Positions 8,461-16,923 of a DNA stretch of 64,000 bases are shown here, in pieces. The notes under the pieces were generated by a model. It did not search any database. It was not told the DNA's origin and saw only the letters and a list, made by a program, of their open reading frames with translations. Numbering within the stretch: the stretch's first letter is position 1; each line of letters begins with the position of its first letter. The stretch is taken from assembly GCA_964392365.1 (NCBI GenBank), contig CAYMPH010000005.1, positions 62,001-126,000 on the forward strand. Direction: 5' to 3'. The position numbers were made by a program, and so were the translations under genes. The stretch is from CAYMPH01 sp964392365 (GTDB lineage Bacteria; Spirochaetota; UBA4802; UBA5550).

Positions 8461-10852
8461 ATCTTTAAGACTTGAAGATATAACTAATGAGAAAGCCGGA
8501 GGAAAAGCTCTGGGCCTCAACAGGCTTATTAAAGCAGGAGCGAAAGTACCGGAAGGAATTGTAATACTGAATCCCGATTCAATTGGATTAAAAGAAGCTC
8601 TTTCAGATCATGCATTCATATCAAACGGAAAGCCTAAAGCTGTCAGGTCTTCTGCAGTTGATGAAGACGGGCACACAGCTTCTTTTGCAGGACAATTTGA
8701 AACCTACCTGAATGTAAATGGAATAGATGATATAATTGAAGCTGTTAAAAACTGCGCCGAATCTGCTAAATCCGCAAGGGTTGCAGATTACAGCAGCCGG
8801 ATGGATCCGGGAGCGGATTTAAAAATGGCTGTTGTAATTCAGGAAATGATTGAGCCTGATACTGCCGGAGTTATATTCACCGCCAATCCTGTAAATAACA
8901 GACGCGATCATCTGGTAATAAATGCAGTCAAAGGTCTTGGAGAAGATCTTGTAAGCGGTCTTGCTGCAGGAGAACTTTATATTCTCACAAGATCAGGTGC
9001 AGTTGTTGAATTCAGATCGGAATATAAAGAAAAGGCAATCAGCGGAAAGCTTTTAAAACAGCTTGCTGAAGAAAGCATTCAGATTGAAAAATATTTCGGC
9101 GATCCTATTGACCTTGAATGGGCTATTGATAAAACAGGAAAAATATTCTGGCTCCAGGCAAGGCCTATAACCACTCTTAAACAGGTTCACCTAAATGAAC
9201 TTGATGATTACCTGGAACAGCCTGACATGATTTTTACAAGAGGAAACGTTGGAGAAATGATGCCCGGCCCGGTTACTCCGCTTACTTATTCCACATTCGG
9301 ATGGTCAATTGACATAGGACTGCAGAGATACATGAACCAGATTGGAGCCCAGCCTGAAATCAGCGATAAGGCCGTTTATGTTGCAATGTTTTACAACCAT
9401 CTGTTTTTTTCAATTTCCAGTCTTTACAACTGCACAAGACGGGTAACCATTACGACTCAGCCGAATCTTGAATACGCAATTATGGGTTTCACACTTCCGG
9501 ATGTTAAAATTGAGAGAGAAGTTAATTTTATTCTGGGTGCTGTAAATACAATCAGATATTTCATCTATATATCAAAATCTGAAAAAAGATTCAAGCTGCT
9601 GAAAAAACTGGCGCACGGCTATTCAATACCTTTAACAGACAATATTGATGAATTATATAATAAAATTAATTCTGAAATGAAAAATCTGATTCTTGCATGG
9701 GATTATCATTATGCAACTTCAGTTAAATCCGGCGCCAATAATACAATTCTTGTGTCAATTCTTTCAGGAGGCAAGGTTATACCTGATCAGGAAAATCTTA
9801 AAGATGCAGCAAGCCTTCTGATCAATATCAGCGACATTGACGGCGCAAATGCTTTGCAGGCGCTTGATATTCTTGCAGATCATATTGCTTCTGATCCGGA
9901 TCATCGTGAAAAATTTTTAAATATCGACCCGAAAAATCCGCAATGGCTTTACACCGGTGAATCCGGAAAAACCGGCGAGCTATTCAGGAATTTCATGAAA
10001 ATAAACGGACACAGATGCGTGCGTGAAGCGGAAATGCGCGAAATAGACTGGCAGACTGATCCATCTTCCCTGATAGAAATACTTCAAATAAGGGTAAAGG
10101 GCGATATAATTTCCGGCGGAAATAAAAAGGATATGGATGCTCAGTACCGGAAAAATTATGAGAATGTTTTAAAAAAAGTAAAGCCTGCAGCAAGATTTTT
10201 TATAAAAAAAATCATATCCGCTGCAAGGTCTTCTGTTGCAAAACGGGAAAATTCAAAATCGATCTGCGTTAAACTGCAGAGCGAATTTAAAAAAGCATAT
10301 ATACATCTCGGGAATATTCTTGCGGAAAAAGAACTTCTGGATGATTTCGATCAGATATTTTTTCTTAAACACGAAGAAATAGGCATTCTGATTAAGGATA
10401 AAAATCCTAAATGGAAATCAATTGCAGAAGAAAGAAGAAAACTTTTTCCGAAAATGAAAGCGCTTAATTTCAAAGATGTATATTATGGCATACCTGAACC
10501 TGCGGAGGAAATTGAAATTCCAGTGCCTGAAGACGGATCATATAAAGGCCTTCCTGTGAGTACAGGTTCTCTGCAGGGAAAAGTTAAAATAATAAACAGT
10601 CTCGATGACGCCAGAAAGCTCGAACCAGGTGATATAATGATTGCTTCTTATACAGATGTCGGCTGGACACCGTACTTCAGTATCATTGGCGGCCTTGTAA
10701 CTGAAATAGGAAGTGCTCTGTCTCATGGTGCTGTAGTTGCCCGTGAATACGGCATTCCGGCTGTTGTAAGCGTTCGTGGAGCCAAGAAAGCTTTTAAAGA
10801 CGGCGATATGGTTTTTCTTGACGGGGATAAAGGGACTATTAGGAAAGTATAG
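8426..10852 (+). CDS. PEP/pyruvate-type phosphotransferase (rifampicin phosphotransferase/PEP synthase-like)
   Basis: This 808-residue enzyme has the three-part plan of PEP-utilising dikinases. The N-terminal ATP-grasp domain (about 1-255) shows GGKALGLNRL, AVRSSAVDEDG, TAGVIFTANP and DLEWAIDK. A long variable middle domain (about 260-700) follows. The C-terminal swivelling phosphohistidine domain has His767 in SALSHGAVVAREYGIPAV. The layout and length are closest to rifampicin phosphotransferase and YvkC-like proteins, which move the beta-phosphate of ATP to a small molecule or pyruvate. The middle domain sets the substrate and I cannot assign it. The GTG start is supported by AAGGAG at 8411-8416 and lies within the upstream gene. 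Confidence 0.8.
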   Translation: MSSVTTKKSTAKSLRLEDITNEKAGGKALGLNRLIKAGAKVPEGIVILNPDSIGLKEALSDHAFISNGKPKAVRSSAVDEDGHTASFAGQFETYLNVNGIDDIIEAVKNCAESAKSARVADYSSRMDPGADLKMAVVIQEMIEPDTAGVIFTANPVNNRRDHLVINAVKGLGEDLVSGLAAGELYILTRSGAVVEFRSEYKEKAISGKLLKQLAEESIQIEKYFGDPIDLEWAIDKTGKIFWLQARPITTLKQVHLNELDDYLEQPDMIFTRGNVGEMMPGPVTPLTYSTFGWSIDIGLQRYMNQIGAQPEISDKAVYVAMFYNHLFFSISSLYNCTRRVTITTQPNLEYAIMGFTLPDVKIEREVNFILGAVNTIRYFIYISKSEKRFKLLKKLAHGYSIPLTDNIDELYNKINSEMKNLILAWDYHYATSVKSGANNTILVSILSGGKVIPDQENLKDAASLLINISDIDGANALQALDILADHIASDPDHREKFLNIDPKNPQWLYTGESGKTGELFRNFMKINGHRCVREAEMREIDWQTDPSSLIEILQIRVKGDIISGGNKKDMDAQYRKNYENVLKKVKPAARFFIKKIISAARSSVAKRENSKSICVKLQSEFKKAYIHLGNILAEKELLDDFDQIFFLKHEEIGILIKDKNPKWKSIAEERRKLFPKMKALNFKDVYYGIPEPAEEIEIPVPEDGSYKGLPVSTGSLQGKVKIINSLDDARKLEPGDIMIASYTDVGWTPYFSIIGGLVTEIGSALSHGAVVAREYGIPAVVSVRGAKKAFKDGDMVFLDGDKGTIRKV

Positions 10853-11243
10853 CAAGGCTATAACTTCTGCTTGCGCAATGCTTGCCGGTTGCCGAGCAGC
10901 AGTCGAGCCATCACTTCAAATTTCAAGTGTTACATTATCATAAGGAGAGATGACTGTCGCGTCAGCCCCATCTCCTTATGTATCCACTCCCCCACGCCCG
11001 CTTATTGCAGCGGAGGCTATGAGAACCTTAATCTGTTTTTTATTGTTTCTGTTTCAAGTGAACTCTTTCTAAACGCTAAACAGAAAATTCACTATATTTC
11101 TCCCCCTTACCAAGGGAGAGATGCCCGCAGGGCAGATGGGATAAATTTTTACTTCAGCAAAAATTCCTTACAATAAACATCCGGTTCCAGGGCTACTTGC
11201 ATAGAGCGAAGCCAAAGTGAGTCGAGGAATTGTCGCGGCAAGG
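10853..11243. repeat. gene-free, GC-richer stretch with hairpins
   Basis: This 391-nt gap between convergent genes holds no convincing gene; the one open frame on the plus strand has implausible composition. It is noticeably richer in G and C than its surroundings. CATAAGGAGA (10939-10948) pairs perfectly with TCTCCTTATG (10971-10980). Near 11100-11150 there is a CTCCC.../GGGAG inverted pair followed by TGCCCGCAGGGCA. It looks like degraded dispersed repeats rather than coding DNA. Confidence 0.5.
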
Positions 11244-12431
11244 TTATTTACTGAGCCACGGAAGATATCTTTTCCCGAAAAGTTTGTTCAGCACATAACT
11301 GATTAAAAACAAACCCAGTATAATCCCTGCTATCCATAAAAAATTTTTATAATGGGACAGTTTCCATCCTGATGCCATAACCAGAGAATAGAGGCTGTTT
11401 CTTTCTGCAGTAGACGGATAGATCTTAACATAACAGTAACTGTCTTTTTCAGATTTAATTTCATAAGACTGTTCGTAACTGCTGCTGTCGCGTGATTCAA
11501 TAAGGTCCATATCTGCATCATAAATATCGACCTGAAATTTTTTCCCGCTGGTTTTTAAATAAAGTGTATTATAGCCGTTTGTGAGATTAAAATAATACAT
11601 TCTGTATGATTCATCTTTCTGAATTGCATCCACTGCAGTACCGGTCAGGTACTGGCTCCACTTAACGGATTTTTTTATTTCTTCATTTAAAAAATTAATC
11701 CCGATAGTTCTGAAAACATTATACCTTCTGAAATCAGAATAAACAGTGCTGTAATAACTTGTATATAAAATATTTCCATTGCCCCTTTCTGCGGAAATAC
11801 TGATTGGACCGCTCTTTTGTCCTCTTGGAGTTTCGTATGTTCCTTCTGCTAAAATCTCAGCCCTGGAAACTGATTTTAAAGCAACCCAGCCTGAAATTGT
11901 CATGTAAAGGGCCATCTCCCTTTTCATATTAAATCTTTCCAGATCATCTTTTAATCTTGCTTCAATTCTGCCCTCAAGCCCCATGTATGGGAAATTATCA
12001 TGGAACCCGAACATGTCAAATGCGCTCTGTAGAATCGTAAATGAATAGCCGGAGAAATAAGCGCTGCCGCCGTTTTCGATAAACTGTTTTACATTTTTTG
12101 CAATCTTATCTTTATCAATTTCTTTATAATCCTTCTGTAGTGAAACTGAATTGATATTAGCTCCGAAAGCCATAAGATTTATACTTTCTTCAACCGGAGG
12201 TTCAATACCGCATGGGAAAAAAAATATGCTGTACCTGCTGAATATTTCTTTATTTTCAAGTTGAGCGTACTCAATTATATCAAACTTAATTTTATAGGTT
12301 GTAAGAACGTTTTCAATATCATCGTACTTTCCCTTAATGACAGCTATGTTTTCCTGTTTCGGGGCGGCTTCTTCCGCATTCAGTGAAGATATAAAAAACA
12401 GGATAATAATTATCTGCAGTATTTTTTTCAT
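11244..12431 (-). CDS. exported membrane-anchored protein with amidotransferase-like fold
   Basis: This 395-residue protein has an N-terminal signal peptide ending near SSLNAEEAA and one membrane helix near the C-terminus (about 365-385) with a short basic tail. Most of it should therefore sit outside the cytoplasmic membrane, anchored at its C-terminal end. Residues ~25-260 read like a class I glutamine-amidotransferase/ThuA-like fold (FFPCGIE, VKQFIENGGSAYFSGY, GNGNILYTSYYSTVY) without an obvious catalytic triad. Residues ~265-345 resemble a beta-sandwich PPC-type domain. I recognise no specific family. Confidence 0.55.
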   Translation of the reverse strand: MKKILQIIIILFFISSLNAEEAAPKQENIAVIKGKYDDIENVLTTYKIKFDIIEYAQLENKEIFSRYSIFFFPCGIEPPVEESINLMAFGANINSVSLQKDYKEIDKDKIAKNVKQFIENGGSAYFSGYSFTILQSAFDMFGFHDNFPYMGLEGRIEARLKDDLERFNMKREMALYMTISGWVALKSVSRAEILAEGTYETPRGQKSGPISISAERGNGNILYTSYYSTVYSDFRRYNVFRTIGINFLNEEIKKSVKWSQYLTGTAVDAIQKDESYRMYYFNLTNGYNTLYLKTSGKKFQVDIYDADMDLIESRDSSSYEQSYEIKSEKDSYCYVKIYPSTAERNSLYSLVMASGWKLSHYKNFLWIAGIILGLFLISYVLNKLFGKRYLPWLSK

Positions 12432-12571
12432 TCTATAATTTCATTTCCCCTATTTTATCATTTTATATATTTTTAATTTGATATTTTATGTCAAGTGATA
12501 ATATTAAATAATTGACTGCAGCACTTTATTCATATATCAGTGTAAATATACTAATTATCAGGAAAATTTAT

Positions 12572-13489
12572 ATGAGTCACGATCATTCTCATCATCATGA
12601 TCACAATGATCACGGTCACGGGCTGCAGAGCAACAAAGGAAGACTGCTCGGAGCAATAATTTTTAATTCAATTATTACTGCTGCAGAATATATTGGCGGT
12701 ATAATGTCAGGAAGTCTTGCTCTGATATCTGATGCCGGCCACAATTTATCTGATGTTCTATCCCTGATTCTCGGGTATGCAGGTGAAAAATTCTCATCCG
12801 GCAAATCAGATAAAAAATACACTTTCGGCATGAAAAGACTTGAGGTGTTTATTGCAACAGTTAATGCTGCAAGCCTTCTAGCAGTTGCAGTATATATTCT
12901 TTATGAAAGCTACGTTAGATATAAAAATCCGGTTACGATTAATATCAGCATAATGATTCCAGTAGCGATTATCGGCCTAGCAGGAAATGTTTTATCACTC
13001 ATTATTCTTTCAGGCGGCAGAAATAAAAATCTGAACATGAGAGCCGCATTTCTTCATCTGGTGTATGATGCAATTTCCTCAATGGCGGTAATTATTGCGG
13101 GAGTAATTCTTTATTTTGCAAATATTTTCTGGATTGACATTGCAGTAAGTCTTATTATAGTTCTTATGATTATATGGAGTTCAAGCGGAATTTTAAAAGA
13201 ATCATTCAGGATATTCTTTCAGGGCACACCGTCAGGTATTGATACTGACGATGTTTATAATTCACTTTCAGCAATTGATTCAGTAAAAGACGTGCATGGC
13301 CTGCATATATGGTCAATAAACTCAACTGAAGCTTTTTTATCCTGTCATCTTCACATTGACAGAGATAATGGGGATTCGGTTATAAAAGAAGCAAATTCCA
13401 TTCTTAAAGAAAAGTTTGGAATTACACATACCACAATACAAATTGAAAACACACTGCTTTGCAGGAGCGATAATTCCTGCTGCAGATAG
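12572..13489 (+). CDS. cation diffusion facilitator (Zn/Co/Cd efflux, CzcD-like)
   Basis: This 305-residue CDF transporter exports divalent metals in exchange for protons. The N-terminus is His-rich (MSHDHSHHHDHNDHGHG), a metal-sensing or buffering tail common in CzcD/ZitB. Six membrane helices follow, with the metal-site residues in LALISDAGHNLSDV (HxxxD) and FLHLVYDAISS (HxxxD). The C-terminal cytosolic ferredoxin-like domain has VHGLHIWSIN. The ATG at 12572 is chosen because it precedes the His-rich tail and has an AGGAAA box; the upstream TTG extension adds a hydrophobic segment alien to the family. A thioesterase gene follows 9 nt later. Confidence 0.93.
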   Translation: MSHDHSHHHDHNDHGHGLQSNKGRLLGAIIFNSIITAAEYIGGIMSGSLALISDAGHNLSDVLSLILGYAGEKFSSGKSDKKYTFGMKRLEVFIATVNAASLLAVAVYILYESYVRYKNPVTINISIMIPVAIIGLAGNVLSLIILSGGRNKNLNMRAAFLHLVYDAISSMAVIIAGVILYFANIFWIDIAVSLIIVLMIIWSSSGILKESFRIFFQGTPSGIDTDDVYNSLSAIDSVKDVHGLHIWSINSTEAFLSCHLHIDRDNGDSVIKEANSILKEKFGITHTTIQIENTLLCRSDNSCCR

Positions 13490-13498
13490 GAGGGCAAA

Positions 13499-13972
13499 TT
13501 GGAAGAGAAAACAGTTAAAGACAGCAGTATAATGATTGTACATCAGATGATGCATAGCGACGCAAACCTTGCCGGCAACGTACATGGCGGTGTAATAATG
13601 AAACTTATCGACAACACTGCAGGAATTGTCGCAGGACGTCATGCAGGAACTAATGTTGTTACTGCATTCATTGACAAGCTGGATTTTCACAGTCCTGTAT
13701 ATATCGGCGATCTGTTAAGAATACAGGCTGGAATAAATTATGTCGGTACAACATCTATGGAAGTTGGAGTTAGAGTTGAAGCCGAGAATCACCTTACCGG
13801 AGAAGTAAGGCATACAGCTTCAGCATATCTGACATTTGTTGCTTTAGATAAAAACGGAAAAGCAATTGAAGTACCCAGGCTGAAACTTGAAACAGAAGAT
13901 GAAATAAGAAGGAATAAGGCTGCAATGGAAAGAAGGGATGCACGCACCAAGCTTAAGGAGCTTAAACGGTAG
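13499..13972 (+). CDS. acyl-CoA thioesterase (hotdog fold, YciA/BFIT-like)
   Basis: This 157-residue hotdog-fold protein hydrolyses acyl-CoA to free acid and CoA. Diagnostic are MMHSDANLAGNVHGGVIMKLIDN, where Asn and His/Gly line the active site, and the following FHSPVYIGDLL and MEVGVRVEAE segments; the C-terminus is a charged helix. It starts at TTG (13499), preceded by GGAGGG at 13489-13494, which overlaps the stop of the metal-efflux gene. The two are probably co-transcribed, although their functions are not obviously linked. Confidence 0.85.
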   Translation: MEEKTVKDSSIMIVHQMMHSDANLAGNVHGGVIMKLIDNTAGIVAGRHAGTNVVTAFIDKLDFHSPVYIGDLLRIQAGINYVGTTSMEVGVRVEAENHLTGEVRHTASAYLTFVALDKNGKAIEVPRLKLETEDEIRRNKAAMERRDARTKLKELKR

Positions 13973-14000
13973 AAATCTGCCAGATGACATATAGTCAGGA

Positions 14001-14028
14001 GTAAGGGTTCAAGATTTTGAGCCCTTAC
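14001..14028. terminator. hairpin between convergent genes
   Basis: GTAAGGGTTCAA (14001-14012) pairs with TTGAGCCCTTAC (14017-14028), 12 bp with one G-T pair and a 4-nt loop. It sits between the ends of the thioesterase and 5'-nucleotidase genes. It lacks a good T-run on either side, so it may act as a barrier rather than a canonical terminator. Confidence 0.4.
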
Positions 14029-14091
14029 AGACCACCACAGCCCGCATACAGACCACAGACATTGCCACGAAACCTATATACTCTTGATCTC

Positions 14092-16047
14092 TTACATTCT
14101 TTTTTTAATCATCTTTACTTTTCTTACACCGGCCCTGATTAAAAATGTCAAACCTGCACTCAACACCAGAAAAAAAGAAAACCCGCCCCAGGTAATATAA
14201 TTTCCGCCTGAAAGCAGCTTAACCGGATTCCAGCTTGCTTCAGAAACAATTCGTCCTAGAGGCCCTTTATATTTTTCAGGAATATCCGGTATGCCGTTGC
14301 CGTTTGTGTCAGGGAAACTTCTCATGTAATCAAGGAGTCCAACCCATTCTTTAAGCTCCTGAATCCCGGGAGTGGTTTTATCAACATCAACCCTGTAATC
14401 AACGAGCTTCTCGATCGTTTTGCCGTTTTTATCTTTTGGAATAATTTCAAGAAATCCGAAAGTAAATTTTCCCACAATTTTCATAAAAGTCGCATTATAA
14501 ATATTAGCCGCGACCCTGTACAATTTTTTATTTGAAGATGAATAATCAAGCGGAGTGTATCCTTCCTCTTCGCTTCCAATCTGCATTTCAGTAATCCGGT
14601 CGAATATCATTCTGTTTGGATTATATCTGCATTTTATTCCTGATATCTGCATAAAATAATCCTCGCCTTTGAGAGGATGCACGCTGGTCATCACCTCGAG
14701 ACCTTTTTTTAATTCTGAAGCATACAGATAAAACGTAACAACAGGATAACCGATGCTTCTTTCTGATTCCTCAAAACCTATGCCAAGAGGAAATGCGCTG
14801 AACAGGTCGCACATTGCAATCCTGCCTGTTTTTCCAGCAAGCAGAGCATCCCTTATAGGGCCGCGCGACTCAAACGAAGCTACTACCTTTGATGAAGGAT
14901 CATCCGGATTATAATCTATAGAATTTACAGACCATCTTAATGAATCAGCCACTAGATTTCCTAAATTCGTTTCATATTCATCAATGATTAAATCATATTT
15001 TGTTTCTGCGACTGTACTATTGAATGATATATTATGGTATTTAAGAAAAAGCACATCTATTCCGCCTTCCATATTTCCAATCTCGGCGGATAGAACCGGA
15101 TCTCCCTTGATTGAGCTGTCCATCTTAACAGTTTTATATCCTGCCAATGAAACTTTTCCAGAATCTACACTTATATCAAGAACGCCGGCCTGTTTCCCGA
15201 AAGCCCACGCAGAAACAATAATCACGCCATTGACTTCCAATGCCCTGTCGAGTCTTGTGTGAGTATGTCCGCTGATGATTACATCTATTCCTCTTACTTC
15301 TTTAGCAAGAATCTCATCCTCGGATTTAGACTTATCCGCATTTATGCCTGAATGCGAAAGGCATATCACCACATCTGCTTTTTCAGAATTTCTCAGAATG
15401 TCTGTCATTTTTTTTGCTGCTGCAACAGGATCGGAAAAAGTTACAGGATACGCAAAAGGCGCAACTTCAGCAGCTTCTTTGCCCATCACGCTGAATATTC
15501 CGATTTTCAAACCGTCTCTATTCAAAACAATATACGGCTTTATCAGACCATTATCATAAACTTCCTTTAAAGTTCTATCTTCCCTGCTGTCCCTGGTGAA
15601 TATCATATTGGATGATAATATCTGAGGCATACCGTTTTTAGCGCCTGAATTAATAATGCGCGCAAGCCCGTCAGGTGTCAGATCAAACTCGTGATTGCCG
15701 AGACCAACAGCATCATACCCCATCTCTTTTAAAAGTTTGAGCTCAAATGCATACTCCCTGCTGACAGTATGAAACAGTGAGCCCATTAAAAAATCTCCTG
15801 CATCAAGAACAAGAACAGGATTGGTTTTTGCATTCTTTGTATTATTTATGAATGTTTTCAGCCTGGCCCAGCCGCCGAGTGTTTTATCAGATCCGGTAAT
15901 ATCCGGATTATAATCTATTATTGGAGAGAAACCGAGCACATGCGAATGCATATCATTCGTATGTATTATTGTTATTTTTTTTGGAGCTGCATAAAGAACA
16001 GAATAACTGAGAAAAACCGGTAAAAATAAAATTAAAACTTTTCCCAT
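14092..16047 (-). CDS. exported 5'-nucleotidase/2',3'-cyclic phosphodiesterase family (UshA/SoxB-like)
   Basis: This enzyme likely hydrolyses nucleotides or related phosphate esters outside the cytoplasm. It has a signal peptide, then a metallophosphoesterase domain with TNDMHSH, DAGDFLMGS, GLGNHEFD, SHSG and SGHTHTRLD motifs, all metal ligands present. A 5'-nucleotidase C-terminal domain (about 350-540) binds substrate. Near residue 590 is a DTNGNGIPD calcium-type loop, and a C-terminal membrane helix anchors the protein. The ATG at 16047 is preferred, since GGAG precedes it by 6 nt, over the ATG 12 nt upstream that abuts the UbiA stop. It is the last gene of the UbiD-UbiA run. Confidence 0.88.
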   Translation of the reverse strand: MGKVLILFLPVFLSYSVLYAAPKKITIIHTNDMHSHVLGFSPIIDYNPDITGSDKTLGGWARLKTFINNTKNAKTNPVLVLDAGDFLMGSLFHTVSREYAFELKLLKEMGYDAVGLGNHEFDLTPDGLARIINSGAKNGMPQILSSNMIFTRDSREDRTLKEVYDNGLIKPYIVLNRDGLKIGIFSVMGKEAAEVAPFAYPVTFSDPVAAAKKMTDILRNSEKADVVICLSHSGINADKSKSEDEILAKEVRGIDVIISGHTHTRLDRALEVNGVIIVSAWAFGKQAGVLDISVDSGKVSLAGYKTVKMDSSIKGDPVLSAEIGNMEGGIDVLFLKYHNISFNSTVAETKYDLIIDEYETNLGNLVADSLRWSVNSIDYNPDDPSSKVVASFESRGPIRDALLAGKTGRIAMCDLFSAFPLGIGFEESERSIGYPVVTFYLYASELKKGLEVMTSVHPLKGEDYFMQISGIKCRYNPNRMIFDRITEMQIGSEEEGYTPLDYSSSNKKLYRVAANIYNATFMKIVGKFTFGFLEIIPKDKNGKTIEKLVDYRVDVDKTTPGIQELKEWVGLLDYMRSFPDTNGNGIPDIPEKYKGPLGRIVSEASWNPVKLLSGGNYITWGGFSFFLVLSAGLTFLIRAGVRKVKMIKKRM

Positions 16048-16059
16048 ATTAAGCTCCAT

Positions 16060-16923
16060 TTAAAAAAAATTAAATTTCCTGAAAATAAAATCAAGAAGTA
16101 CTCCGGTTAATATCACTGGAGAAACAAATCTGTTTATAAAAAAAACTTTAAATATTGCTGAATTAATATTTTCTTTATTTTTATTTGCGAGAATAAATTG
16201 AGCGCAGAAAAGCAGAAAAGCCGCTGCAGTAAACACATAGTATATCAATCCTGCATTAATTAAAATTCCGGAAACAGCAAGGGATGCCGCAGCAAGAATA
16301 TACGAAAAAGCTGAAATTATTAATGCTGTGTTCAATCCGTATCTTGATGGAATAGAAAAAAGTCCTTCTTTTTTATCAAAATCAAGATCCTGTATTGAAT
16401 AAAGAATATCAAGCGCTGCGATCCAGAAAAGTATTGCTGCTCCAGGCATAAAAGCCGCAATTTCAAATTTTCCTGAAACTGCAAGAAATCCACCTATCGG
16501 TGCAGCAGCCTCCACCACACCAAGATAAAAATGCGAGCTTGAGCTGAATCTTTTGAAAAAAGAATATGTAAAAAGAAGCACAAGTGCTGCAAATGACAAA
16601 TAAAAAACAAGGCTATTGAGCATAAAAGAAGAAAAGATCAGGAGTCCCGATGCCAGGGCTGATAATACCCACACCGATTTTTTTGAAAGCTCGCCCCTTG
16701 GAATGTGCCGGTTTGAAGTTCTCGGATTTTTAGCATCAATATCTGCATCAAGAATTCTGTTGAAAGACATACCTGCTGTCCGCGCGGCAAATAGAGCTAG
16801 TGTTGCCCACAACCAGTCCGATGGTTTGCCTCCTCCTGCAAAGAGCATGCCGATATAGGCAAACGGCATTGCAAAAAGAGTCTGTTCAATCATAATGAGT
16901 CCGGAGAATTTTTTAAAATCCAT
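16060..16923 (-). CDS. UbiA-family prenyltransferase (4-hydroxybenzoate/MqnP type)
   Basis: This 287-residue integral membrane enzyme attaches a polyprenyl chain to an aromatic ring in quinone biosynthesis. It has about eight membrane helices and both Asp-rich Mg-prenyl diphosphate motifs: NRILDADIDAKNPRT with the following NRHIP segment, and DLDFDKKEG with the following FSIP. Its start overlaps the UbiD gene by 11 nt. With UbiD and an apparently anaerobic gene set, menaquinone synthesis (possibly the futalosine route, MqnP) is more likely than ubiquinone. No other quinone gene is present to decide. Confidence 0.88.
   Translation of the reverse strand: MDFKKFSGLIMIEQTLFAMPFAYIGMLFAGGGKPSDWLWATLALFAARTAGMSFNRILDADIDAKNPRTSNRHIPRGELSKKSVWVLSALASGLLIFSSFMLNSLVFYLSFAALVLLFTYSFFKRFSSSSHFYLGVVEAAAPIGGFLAVSGKFEIAAFMPGAAILFWIAALDILYSIQDLDFDKKEGLFSIPSRYGLNTALIISAFSYILAAASLAVSGILINAGLIYYVFTAAAFLLFCAQFILANKNKENINSAIFKVFFINRFVSPVILTGVLLDFIFRKFNFF

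Noticed and set aside
10871..11176. 101-codon open frame as a gene
   Set aside because: The composition does not look like protein, there is no ribosome site, and it lies in a repeat- and hairpin-rich stretch.
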